Made by a program: the position numbers and the translations under genes. 44,984 bases of DNA from Paramacrobiotus richtersi (taxonomy: Eukaryota; Tardigrada; Eutardigrada; Parachela; Macrobiotidae), in contig JAQGAU010000076.1 of NCBI GenBank assembly GCA_034698045.1, forward strand, positions 1 to 44,984, written 5' to 3'. Numbering within the stretch: position 1 is the stretch's first letter; every line of letters begins with the position of its first letter. Of this stretch, positions 1-9,927 are shown in pieces. Below the pieces are notes generated by a model that worked only from the letters and a program-made list of their open reading frames with translations, was not told the origin of the DNA and searched no databases.

Positions 1-744
1 GCCATTTCATCAGCGGACACGTGTTCAACAAGCTATTGTGCCTGTAATTATTACGTCGGGGTGTGGAACGCCACGAAAAACGACTGGGATTGGGCACTTT
101 CTCCGAGGGTGGTTAGCTGTGATAGCGGAATGGCGTTTGATGCTTCAGGGAGCGTGTTGTCGTGTGTGAATACTACGCTGATTCCAGCCTGCAGTGTAAC
201 AGCTGCAACTACTACAACGACAGTACCGACAACAACGACTGCAACGACAACGAAACCGACAACTACACCGGCGACGACACCAACAACGACAACTTCGACG
301 ACTACGAAACTGACGACAACGACACCGACGACAACAACAACGACAACTTCGACTACTACGAAACCGACAACTACACCGACGACAACACCAACAACGACAC
401 CTTCGACGACTACGAAATTGACGACAACGACACCGACAACACCAACAACGACAACTTCGACGACCACGAAACCGACCACAACAACGACACCGACGACAAC
501 ACCAACTACCACGACTTCGACGACAACGAAACCGACGACAACAACGACACCGACGACAACATCAACTACCACGACTTCGACAACAACAAAACCGACGACA
601 ACTACCGCTACGACAAAACAGAGCACCACAACGGTGCCCACCACGACAACGCCTGCCACAACAACGAAATCTGCATTACAGAAGTGCCAAGATTCGTGCA
701 CGGTGTCATGGAACACATGTAATAACAGCTGTGCTGTCGGTTAA
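1..744 (+). CDS. 3' end of a cathepsin B-like protease with chitin-binding-like module and Thr-rich tail (5' part outside window)
   Basis: Frame 1 is open from the first base to a TAA at 742-744, so this is the last exon of a gene that begins left of the window. The visible residues start with the second half of a cysteine-rich module (ADTCSTSYC, then VWNATKNDWDW, then SCDSGMAFDASG and a final PAC). The same module follows the protease domain in the two complete paralogues downstream. About 150 residues of almost pure Thr with Pro, Lys and Ser follow: a mucin-like, probably heavily O-glycosylated stretch encoded by ACA/ACG/ACC repeats. The last 20 or so residues differ from the paralogues and hold four cysteines as C-x3-C-x6-C-x3-C. 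Membership in the C1A family is inferred from the paralogues, since the catalytic domain is not in the window. The 3' flank (about 775-910) resembles the 3' flank of the gene at 5670-7851 (about 8290-8420). Confidence 0.85.
   Translation, partial: AISSADTCSTSYCACNYYVGVWNATKNDWDWALSPRVVSCDSGMAFDASGSVLSCVNTTLIPACSVTAATTTTTVPTTTTATTTKPTTTPATTPTTTTSTTTKLTTTTPTTTTTTTSTTTKPTTTPTTTPTTTPSTTTKLTTTTPTTPTTTTSTTTKPTTTTTPTTTPTTTTSTTTKPTTTTTPTTTSTTTTSTTTKPTTTTATTKQSTTTVPTTTTPATTTKSALQKCQDSCTVSWNTCNNSCAVG
205..665 (+). repeat. Thr-codon-rich low-complexity repeat encoding the mucin-like tail
   Basis: Degenerate ACN triplets with interspersed AAA-CCG (Lys-Pro) and TCG (Ser) form imperfect 30-45 nt units. 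The composition also opens long spurious reading frames on the other strand (Val-rich) and in the +3 frame (Asp/Asn-rich). Similar tracts lie at about 7480-7850 and 12050-12460. Confidence 0.85.
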
Positions 745-2865
745 ATCCACACTGCTTTTCATCTGGTACGTTACAGAAGGAAGTCATTGGGCAACCGAAC
801 CGACTCTCGAGCGGTTTTCTGCAAATGGTGCACCCAATCAGATAAAAAAGTTGATGTCCAATGTACGTAATCGGCATGATTAAGTCATAACCTTAGCTTA
901 TGTCAAAAGCAAAAAAAAATCTAATTTACGTGACTTTTAGAGCAGGCATTTGTACATGCCGGAGGCTGTGAGTGTGAACAGGAGGTGCGTTGTCATTCTG
1001 CTTTCCATCTGCAAAATGTTCGCGTTTCTTCAGGTTAGATCTGTCATCTCTAGTTTTGATTTTTTGGGATTTTGGCCCGAAAATCGAGAGAGTTGACGGT
1101 TATCTTTAAGCAGAAGCTCTTTTGAAATCCAGACACCGGACAAAAAGGCCATGTAGCAACACTGACCTTTATATCACGAAGTTATAGAATTAACGGGGTT
1201 ACGGGCGCATAGTTCTACGGTACTCGGTTCTGTAAAGCGATAAGTTAAGACGTAATAGCAGCTGGACATTCACGGCATAGGAAATTTGCGAAAGTCTGCC
1301 GGGCGGGTAGCAAAGGCAAAAATAATCGGAAGATGAAGTTAAAAATTAGTAAAGTTAAGACGATCTACAAAGTCAAGTCTTTCAGCTGTTGAGGGTTTTT
1401 AGCTGAAGCAGTGTACAGAAAGGTGATCCATTCACTTGTGTTCACCTAGAAGAAACTTCTGCTTCCGGCCACCGCAGCAGTGGGGTTTTCCTTGTGTTAT
1501 GATTACTGGTCGGACAATTCATACGTGCTTTAGAAACGCAACGTTTCGACGTAAATAAAAATGTCCGGAGTTCATGGGAAAATACTTTGCAGAAGGCAGT
1601 GAACACGAGGTTAAAAAGTTCCTTTCGAAATGAGAAGCAATGCTCATAATATCTAGTGTGATGGATGTATACAAGCATTAGAAAAGCGTTCAAACCGAAC
1701 TGCATCACTGCGAAGATATCAGAGCAATGTTTTCAAGGTGAACACATGTAAACGGATTCTACAAAGGACTTAAGAACTCGCTAACAAAGAAAGTATAGTG
1801 GTTTTCGACACTGAATTGCATAGGCAAGAGGTCATGTCAAAGTGAAGCTAATTCCATAGAACGTTCCCTCCGCGTGAACCTATTCAGAACCGGTTACATG
1901 TATTGATCATTTACTCGATCAGGTGCTGTGATCGCTAGATCATGCTCAGAACGGATATGGCGTCAGATATTCCGAATGGTCTTGAACGTACCGAATACGC
2001 CGCTGTACTGCACAGAAGGCATTCCGGATTTATCCATGAAATACAACCCTCCTTCAGTCTACGATTTGTTTTCGTATCTGTACACACACAGCTAACTGAC
2101 AACGTGTGTTTGTTTCTGGACAATTGGGCAACGGCTGCTGGGTGATCTTTGTCGGACGGGGGTTTGCATGATCTGAAACGAAACACTTTACCCAAGGGCT
2201 AGTGCTCGTGGTTAAATCGCATGATGGTGTTTGTTAAACGGAGTGTCTGTTTTACTGGAAATTCTGTGCAGATGTGTTGTATCCATGTTTTACGTTAATG
2301 TACATGACAGAAAATTGTCGCTTATAACTGTCAGTAACGTAACGAAATTTCTAGCAGCGTGACAAACAAAAATGTGGCTAGAATATTAGTGGTACATATG
2401 CTGGGTCCGGTATGTACTTTATGCTATCAAACCAACTTCGTAGTTTGTACAGTACTTCGTGAAGTGCGAGAAGCGCGATGCTCTAATGCAGTTTTTTTTT
2501 AAAAATCCCGATCTGTTGAACCGCAAATTTCACACTGCGGGTTCGTGGCATCACCCGTTCCTTAATTTCTTATACTAAAAGTATGAAGTTACGGTAGGCA
2601 AAAAGAATCCACAGCGAGCATAAAAGTGCGGCAAATTGTTGCGGTGTATGCAAGAATAACGGTCGATAAATATCATCACCAAGACACCAGTAATGCCATA
2701 ATTTGAATCAGTGTTATTTTTGCGTCGAAACTATCACGGCACTCCAAAGTAAGCAATGCACAAATTCACGCGGACTCTTTGTTCACATGCAGTCAAAATC
2801 ACGCAACCCTCAAGCAACACCTGACAGTTTAACAGTGCATCGTTATCGTAAAATACCTCACCAAC
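745..2865. other. Intergenic, no supported gene
   Basis: Only short open frames without recognisable domains are present on either strand. The first 170 bases are a diverged copy of the 3' flank of the paralogue near 8.3 kb (shared stretches around an 'atcagataaaaaa' core and a 'gtcataacc' motif). I see no RNA gene or mobile-element ends here. Confidence 0.6.
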
Positions 2866-2879
2866 AATGAGCCACAACA

Positions 2880-2887
2880 TATATAAA
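2880..2887 (+). promoter_or_regulatory. TATA-like box of the cathepsin remnant
   Basis: TATATAAA stands 86 bp before the preferred ATG of the remnant at 2966. The surrounding sequence (gagccacaacatatataaac) closely matches the promoter of the intact paralogue at 5590-5615, so the remnant kept its duplicated promoter. Confidence 0.55.
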
Positions 2888-2965
2888 CGGACGCTTTTGA
2901 GGTCAAAAAATCACATTCAGATGTCCACTTTCCCCAGCAAAATGAATATATTCCCTTCTTCTTCC

Positions 2966-3402
2966 ATGAACGGCTCTCCGTTCGATATTCTCATCATTTC
3001 CGTGTCTAGTGCTGTCACTGCTGTGGTCTCGGGCCGGATTCAGAATCAGCATAAAAACAACACAAAGTAGGTAGCATTTCTGTATGATTTACCTGATGCA
3101 TAAGCCTAACATTGTTTGACAATTTTGTCAGGAAAGCGAAGAGGTATTTTGCTAATAAAGCCATGATGCGCCGACCAAGAGCGAACTGGGAAGTCGATGG
3201 GAGTGACCTTACCGAGAAAGACCCTGAAGAGCTCAAGGCGTTGTGTGGAACGAAGGCCAGAAGTTGTCATCATCCACCTCCTCCGTCGCCCAACTACAAC
3301 TCGAAAAAGCGAAGTCCCATTGATTCGCAGTGTGACGCATCTGTCAAATGGCCGCCGTGTACCATGTGGCGCGCTTATTTTTTCCCGGCATATTTAGTGT
3401 GA
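2966..3402 (+). pseudogene. Truncated 5' remnant of a cathepsin B-like gene (signal peptide and propeptide only)
   Basis: Exon 1 is about 2966-3066 and exon 2 is 3132-3402, with a short intron in the same place and phase as in the full-length paralogues. Exon 1 gives a hydrophobic leader followed by NQHKNNTK. Exon 2 gives the propeptide: [42 protein letters not shown] and FD-region-like DASVKWPPCT. The frame then runs into unrelated residues and stops at 3400-3402, just where the paralogues continue to the catalytic CGSCW. None of exons 3-6 can be found before the next gene. The sequence also lacks the block VALTRKQ present in the paralogues. Upstream in-frame ATGs at 2867, 2921 and 2942 exist, but 2966 aligns best with the paralogue start. 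It could be transcribed, but it cannot encode a protease. Confidence 0.8.
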
Positions 3403-5189
3403 ATCTCCGTAACCACTAATCTTATATCTTTTGCTTGTTTCATAAAGCATGTCATCCTCTTCATAACACATCGTACCAGTTTCAATAAAAACCATCTTTG
3501 GTCAGACAGATACTTGTAGAGCAGAATAAGTCGACTTTGTCACACGACGAAATTTGGTTACGCAACTTACGCTTTATTCCTCTTCATTGAAATTGTCTAT
3601 TTTTGCGCCCTTTCTTAACAACACATTATGCAGTCCTGGCGCAAAAAAATCATTGTCTGACTCTTCCAGGTAGATTTTCTAAAAAGTTTGCGTTCCATTG
3701 AATTAATAAGCTTTTTACAGAAATAAAACGCTGATGTGACGTATATAACTATCGACAGTGTATCCGTAGTGCTGCGTTTACTTCACAACTGTACGTGGTC
3801 TACGGTAGTACACTATCAGTTTTTGTTAGATCTGTTGTATATCAAGAAATTCAATAGATATAACGCAAGCGATCTTCCTACCGCAATTATTAGGGTGCGA
3901 AGGATTAGCTATTTTAATACAAAGCGTCGGAGACTGCCAAATTACTTACGGTACTGCAATTATCACATGATTACGTGTGACCTTTAGAATGAGTTTTATT
4001 AGCAAAAGCCGCAATGACGAAAAGAGGGAGCGCATAGACAGCACAAAAAAGTCTACACTTACACTCCAAAGAATGTATCAGAATGATTATTGTACTTGTA
4101 GTAATTTTTTTGCCCAAATGCGTTTTGCTGAAAGCAAGGACCGCATAACCAATCGAGTTGGGGCTTGACTGAAGCTCCCATAACCATAACTTACAAGGAA
4201 CAACTTCGGCTGCCGCGCCCTTTTTTTGTTGTCTTTATTCCAGTTGCATAGAAATCGTGTTGACGATGGGTGAGGTTGGGGCTTCGTGTAAACCTTGTGG
4301 TTAGTGGTTACTGGTGATCGTGATCGACTGTGCTCATAAGCTCACAGCGATGCAGCTTCGTGCATGCTCAGTCAATAGAACAAGTCCAAATTATTGGCAT
4401 TGTCACGCCGGTGGCTAGCCGAAGCGAAAAAATCTTGATCATTCGCAATGACTCGCTGTGACCTAGTGGCTCACTGCACGCGCTCAGACGCAGCTGACAG
4501 GGGTACGCGCTCAGACGCTGCTGACAGGGGTTCGATTCCCCTCAAGAGCGAGATTTTTGCGAATGATCCTCTGGCGAAGCGCTCGTTGTGACAGCATAAT
4601 CAAGTGATTGATCATTTGATCCATACTCCTGTCACCACAGAAGTCTTGTATCGGTGTTACGAATCTTGCATGTTCTGTCCTAATTGATGGATGCGTCAGT
4701 GAAGCTAAATCAAGAAAATCACAATTGGTAGCTTGTGCTCCCCGCTTGTAATATGAAGTCTGGATTATGCATGCATCTGTCTGGATCTACACTAGTCTAT
4801 CTGGTTCCCGCATGCTTTTATGCTAATGCTTATGGGCTATCCGGCGCAACATTGTCATGGAGGCTGAGTGGCCGCAATCGACCACAACCAAACGCGACCA
4901 CCAATAACCACAAAGATCACACAAGAATACTGTAGAGGAATAAGAATCTAATACAGTCAGAGTTGGCCACACCACACCCATCTGCGCGGCTGCGCCCATG
5001 TTTTCGATGCACTCAACGGAAAGTTATCGCGGCGCCAGTGTATTGTTAACAATGGATCAGTATGTTTATATTCTGGCTCGAGATAATTTTCGTCGTTTGC
5101 CCGTCTAGCTTGACTAACGCTGCGCATGGTATGGAGGGTCATAATTTCACAGTTTTCATGGGCAATCCAAGGTGTGGCGGAATTGGTCA
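3403..5189. other. Intergenic region, mostly featureless, containing one tRNA-like foldback element
   Basis: No gene can be supported. AT-rich sequence with short open frames fills 3403-4400. A tRNA-like foldback is at 4437-4568 (separate entry). The segment from about 5190 onward is the start of a block duplicated at about 9398 and belongs to the flank of the next gene. Confidence 0.6.
4437..4568 (+). repeat. Foldback element with tRNA-like internal promoter boxes
   Basis: An inverted repeat (gatcattcgcaatgactcgc at 4437-4456 against 4548-4568, which reads gcgagatttttgcgaatgatc) encloses a sequence with an A-box-like tgacctagtgg and a B-box-like ggttcgattcc in an aggggttcgattcccct stem-loop. 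Between the boxes a 27-bp unit is duplicated in tandem (4478-4504 and 4505-4531). The acceptor and anticodon arms do not form cleanly, so I do not call a functional tRNA. A tRNA-derived SINE fragment or tRNA pseudogene is the likelier reading. Confidence 0.5.
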
Positions 5190-5605
5190 ATTCCTCACTT
5201 TACTGCACCCGGAATGTCCATAATCTTCATGTGAAACTAATGTGCGTAAAGTACAGCGTTGTATGTTTCATAAAGATGATAGTGTTTAACATCTCCTGTT
5301 TCGCTTTATAGTGGTATGCGGTACGCGGATGCAAAAGCACCCACGACGGGCATAAAGTGGAGCAGATAAATGCTATGTAAAGTAGTTAAGCAACGAGAGA
5401 GTGCTAGTAAATATCGTTAACCATAGATAGATACCGGTAACGGAATTACGGGCACTTTCACATGAAAGTATCACGACGTCGCACAGAGACATATGAACCA
5501 TTTCATGAGGTCTATTGTTCCAAATCACGTATCCCTTAAACATTAACTTAAATTTTAATAGCTCTCCTAAAATATTTCAATCAAAAATGAGCCAACGTTA
5601 CAACA

Positions 5606-5613
5606 TATATAAG
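5606..5613 (+). promoter_or_regulatory. TATA box of the cathepsin B-like gene at 5670
   Basis: TATATAAG ends 57 bp before the ATG at 5670 and is conserved in position and context with the remnant's box at 2880. This leaves room for a transcription start about 30 bp downstream and a 5' leader of roughly 30 nt. Confidence 0.6.
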
Positions 5614-5669
5614 CAAGGAGTCAGTAAAAGCAAGTACCATAAACAGCAAACCTGTCGGGTCATTCCACC

Positions 5670-7851
5670 ATGAATCGCTTTCTTCTCGGTATTCTCCTAG
5701 TTTTCCTGTCGATTATTCTGGTCTCGGCCAACATTCATAAACAACATCAAGACAACATCCGGTAAGTGATCCAGCTGAGATTAAGTTCAAATCCAAAATC
5801 CTGATATCGTTATTCTCAGCAAAGTGAAGAAATACTTCGCCAATAAAGCCAGGATGCACCGACCAGGAGCGAGTTGGGAAGCCGGTGAGAATGACCTTAC
5901 CGAGAGGGACCCTGAAGAGCTCAAGGCGTTGTGTGGGACGGTGGCTCTGACCAGAAAACAGGCCAGAAGCAGTTATCATCCACCTCCTCCGTCAGCAGAT
6001 TACGACTCGAAAAAGCGAATAGCCATTGACCTGGAATTTGACGCTTCCGTCAAATGGCCGCAGTGTACTTCTATTAAGGAAGTACGACATCAAGGAGCTT
6101 GCGGATCGTGTTGGGTTAGTTCACGGAACGTAAAGACACAGCGGTTCCTTTGTCATTAAATTGCAAAGAAAGTATTGGGTTTATACGTAGACCGGTATAT
6201 ACAACGAAAAATAATTAAGAAGTGAAATATACTGCTCACAATATGTGATGTGCCAGGCTCATACTGTTTTAGGCTATTGCTGGGGCAGAAGCGATGACCG
6301 ATCGCTATTGCATCGCCAGCGGTGGAGCAAAAGCCAAGATTTTCTCGACTCAAGATATCGTTGTTTGTAGCGGAGGGAATAACGCCAATTACTGGTAAAA
6401 AAACTCTGTAGATAACTAAGAAATGTTTCACAATACACAGTCACAATACTGACCTATGCTATGAAGACACCGTTATCTTTGTAGCGCAGGAAATTATGCC
6501 CGTGCTGCATACATCATGTTGGTCAGTTCCGGGGTGGTATCCGAAACTTGTATGCCGTACACATCGGGGGCATCGTTTGCGGCTGCTGCTACCTCCACTA
6601 GCCAGTGCACGCACACTTGTACCAATACAGCCAGCGGTTTAATTTACCCAGCAGACAAAGCTTACGGTAAACATTTACGTACGGTAATGTAACTAAAGTA
6701 CAGTTTAAAGTCCTATCTGTACACTTTAACAGCTGGTCATGTTGATGCTTATCATTCAGGAACCACTTGGTACGAAATGGGCGCCTATTATACGATTAAT
6801 ACAGGCGGAGCGGCTGCAGGACTTGGCGAAACCGCTATTCGTCAGATCCAATATGAGCTGATGACCAGAGGTCCCATGACAATACAAATTAAAGTCTATG
6901 AAGACTTTTTCTCCTACAGTTCGGGTAATAACAGTACATCACACTTAGAGAGACTGTAAAGGAGGTTTTGCACTGAGAGCGGTTTAATTGAAACTATCTA
7001 CTTCAGGAGTCTATCAACACGTCACCGGAGGCTTTGCCGGGAATCACGCCATGAAGCTAATTGGCTGGGGTACGGAGAATGGCACCGATTACTGGCTAAT
7101 GATGAATTCCTGGGGTACATCATGGGGTGCGAACGGATCAATAAAGATCGTTCGTGGAACCAATCACCTGGGCATCGAGAACTATGTCGTCGCCGGAATG
7201 GTGGACCCCAGTCTAGCGGCCCCACCAAGTAATCTCTCCTGCGATCTTGTCGGGTGTCAGGGTCGCTCGTACGCCAGATACGCCATTTCACCCGCGGACA
7301 CCTGCTCAGCAAGCTATTGTTCCTGTAGTTACTATGACGCGGTTTGGAACGCGACGAAGAATGAATGGGAGTGGACTGTATCTCCAAGGATTGTTAGCTG
7401 CGACGACGGAAAGGCGTTCGATGCCTCGGGTAGTGTGTGGTCCTGTGTGGATAGAACATTGGTGCCAGCCTGTAGTGTAACAACTGAAACGACTACGACT
7501 CCTGCAGCGACAACAACAACAACGTCAACAACAACGTCGACGACGACGACTTCGACGACAACACCCACGACAACAACTTCGACGACAACGCCAGCAACTT
7601 CACCAACAACACCGACGACAACAAAGACGACAACACAAACAACCACTATTTCCACCACATCGAAACCGACGACGGCGCAAACAACGATGACTTCCGCGAG
7701 TACAAAACCAACGCCCACTTCGGCGACTACCAAACGGTCAATCACCTCCACGACGCCTTCGACGACACCAAGACGACGGGTACCGCTGACAACAAAAACA
7801 CCGACGACGACCTCAACTAAGGCGTCGACGACACCAAGACGACGAGTGTAG
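5670..7851 (+). CDS. Secreted cathepsin B-like cysteine protease with peritrophin-like module and Thr-rich tail
   Basis: Six exons: 5670-5761, 5820-6114, 6273-6394, 6485-6666, 6760-6924, 7007-7851. All have GT-AG borders and matching phases, giving 566 residues. A signal peptide ([20 protein letters not shown]) precedes a cathepsin B-type propeptide ([17 protein letters not shown]). The catalytic Cys is 128 (GACGSCW), then [15 protein letters not shown], His 299 ([11 protein letters not shown]) and Asn 319 (NSWG). The triad looks intact. The occluding-loop region is short (CMPYTSG...QCTHTC) and lacks the His-His of classical cathepsin B. Residues about 364-441 hold eight cysteines with a YY and a CDDGKAFD block like a peritrophin-A/CBM14 domain. 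A Thr-rich tail follows and ends early at PRRRV. The likely role is secreted proteolysis with matrix or chitin attachment, which is inference. Family membership is clear. Confidence 0.9.
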
Positions 7852-7910
7852 CTGACAACATCAAACCCTACAACAACAACGACACAACATAACCCAACCA
7901 GTAGACTTTA
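7480..7910 (+). repeat. Thr-codon-rich tail repeat, interrupted by a TAG
   Basis: ACN-rich repeats encode the mucin-like tail. Two copies of a PRRRV-encoding unit occur (about 7770 and 7832). After the second, TAG at 7849-7851 stands where the paralogue at 12.4 kb reads on into PLTT. The frame past the TAG stays open and Thr-rich to another TAG near 7910, so the stop looks secondary. Confidence 0.75.
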
Positions 7911-8066
7911 GGCGTCTTGTAACGCACGAAGGCTTGAGCATGCCTGATGCTTTAGCGAGGAAATAACACTGGGCAATAAGCTTAAAAGTATAATGTTTTT
8001 GTTGTGTTGGTGTCCATTTTCATCGGAAGTAAGTAGAAGTAGCTCATAATGACCGAAATGTAAACC

Positions 8067-8072
8067 AATAAA
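8067..8072 (+). terminator. Poly(A) signal AATAAA
   Basis: AATAAA lies 216 bp after the stop codon of the cathepsin B-like gene ending at 7851. It is the first canonical signal downstream and the only clear one before the next gene. Confidence 0.45.
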
Positions 8073-8099
8073 CTCGTTCAGTTCATTTACCTGCATATT

Positions 8100-9397
8100 T
8101 CTATGATATGGGCAGAGCTATCTGCACACCCTGACTGCCAGCTCAGACATATCTCATGACCTCGTCGCGTTAGGCTACTGCAACTGCAGTTGTGGTGAGC
8201 TGCGAAAGAAAACCTGTAGCCTTGTGTCGAATCTTGCGGTAGCGGTTTAACCTGAACTTCCGGCTGACTGCCAACATAATATGAGGAGACAGTGTGGAGA
8301 CGAGCCGGCTCCCGAACGGTTTGTCTATATGTAGTGCGCCAATTCAGATAAAAAAATATAGAGTCAGTTGCATATCGTCGGCATGCTTATATCATAACCA
8401 AACCTTGGGTCAAAAGGCAGACAAAAAACTAACATCTGAGCTAAGGTGGCAGTATATTTGAAACAATTGGACAACTGCACAACGAACCGCAAAATGTGGC
8501 TATTCTACAGAATATGTTAGCAACATTACATAGAGGACACGGTAAATATGTGTGCACAGAAAACTTGCTTTCTTTTCGGTTTTTTTTTGGAGAAAGTAGT
8601 ACGAGCCATTTCGGGGGCAAATCCGCAGAAGACTGATATGGAGAAGCTTTCTGCAATATGTGTCAAGCAGAAGCTGATCTTCCGTTGTCGCTGTGGAAAA
8701 ATCTGAAGCGCATCAAGCAATGGGCGACTTCCTGTTACACTCCCTGTACTGGAGGTCATCTGAACTTGAAAAAGTCATGGAAAGTGCTTATCACCAGAAG
8801 AAGGCAGAGTTTCTAACTGATTTTCATCAGTTTTCAAAAACGCTATTTTTCCCAAGCTTGCCAGTACACTTGTACCAGTACAGATAAAACTGCAAAAAGC
8901 TCTGAAGATGTTCTGCCGCAGTAGAATTACCGGTGAATCACGTACACTGCTTACCGGCATTTATATTTCTACTGCGATTTTTCCGCAGGCTAATCATTAA
9001 TACATTATTATCAGCCATCACCGCATCTACCTTTTTTGGGGATGGTTTTCGGTTAAATTTTCTGTTCACGCGTATATTTTTTTTAACGTGCGATGGCTGC
9101 AATCAGACAATCCGCCTACTGGTTTATTCGATTGGATGCTGCAACCTGATGAGTAACAAACGGCCATCTCGTCGACCTATTGTCATCGACTTAAGTTGTC
9201 TGAGATCATCTGCTGCGGCTAAACTATGCGCTGGTAGTCTGGCAAATATGTTCGCACAAACGGACAAAAGAACAACGTGGGCCCATCTATTCACTTTTAA
9301 AAGCATTGCCTAGGTGTTGTGATGTTTTTATCAATGCAAAGGCACGGTTCGCCGCAAAACCTCTGATTCCACCGGGTTCTGGCCTTAAAAAAAAGTG
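8100..9397. other. Intergenic, with a diverged repeat shared with 26.1-26.3 kb
   Basis: No gene is supported. The part at 8290-8420 resembles the 3' flank of the first gene (775-910). The part at about 8928-9175 is a diverged direct copy of about 26085-26275. Several open frames of 60-126 codons occur but have no domain, no leader and no paralogue support. Confidence 0.55.
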
Positions 9398-9839
9398 AAT
9401 TCCTCACTTTACTGCCTCAGGAATGTCCATAATCTTCATGTGAAACTAACGTGAGTTAAGCATAAACTGAGCGTTTTATGTTTTATAAGGATGATAGTGT
9501 TTTAGCATCTATTCTTTCGCTTTACAATTGGTATGCGGTACGTGTATGGATAAGCACCCACGACGACATAAAGTGAAGCAGACAACTGCTATGTAAACTA
9601 ATTAAACTACATACATGGGAGGACTACAGTAAATATCGTTAAGCAGATACCGGTAACGTCATAACGGAACTACGGACATTGTCGCACGAAAAGTATCACG
9701 ATGCCGCAAAAGGAACACGGGCAATTTCACACGGTCCTTTGTTCCAAATCACGCATCCCATAAATATCAAATGAAGTTTTAACAGCGTATCGTTATCCTA
9801 AAATATCTCCATGAAAATGACCCAATGTTGCAACATAGG

Positions 9840-9846
9840 TATAAAA
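9840..9846 (+). promoter_or_regulatory. TATA-like box of the third-cluster cathepsin gene
   Basis: TATAAAA (context acataggtataaaagg) occupies the place of the TATATAAG in the paralogue. The only in-frame ATGs upstream of the signal-peptide region (9811 and 9817) lie before this box and so would probably not be in the mRNA. Confidence 0.5.
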
Positions 9847-9927
9847 GGTAAACGAAAAATCAGCGAATGGTCTTACCATAAACTAAAGTTTCCGCCTTTC
9901 AACGCAAACCTATTGGGTCATTCTAAC

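Noticed and set aside
51..716. 221-codon Val-rich open frame on the minus strand
   Set aside because: It is the complement of the Thr-codon repeat; the same effect occurs at 7332-7751 and 11896-12774. The plus frame has the conserved domain.
162..722. Asp/Asn-rich open frame, plus strand, other phase
   Set aside because: Shadow of the same Thr repeat in another phase; no conserved start or domain.
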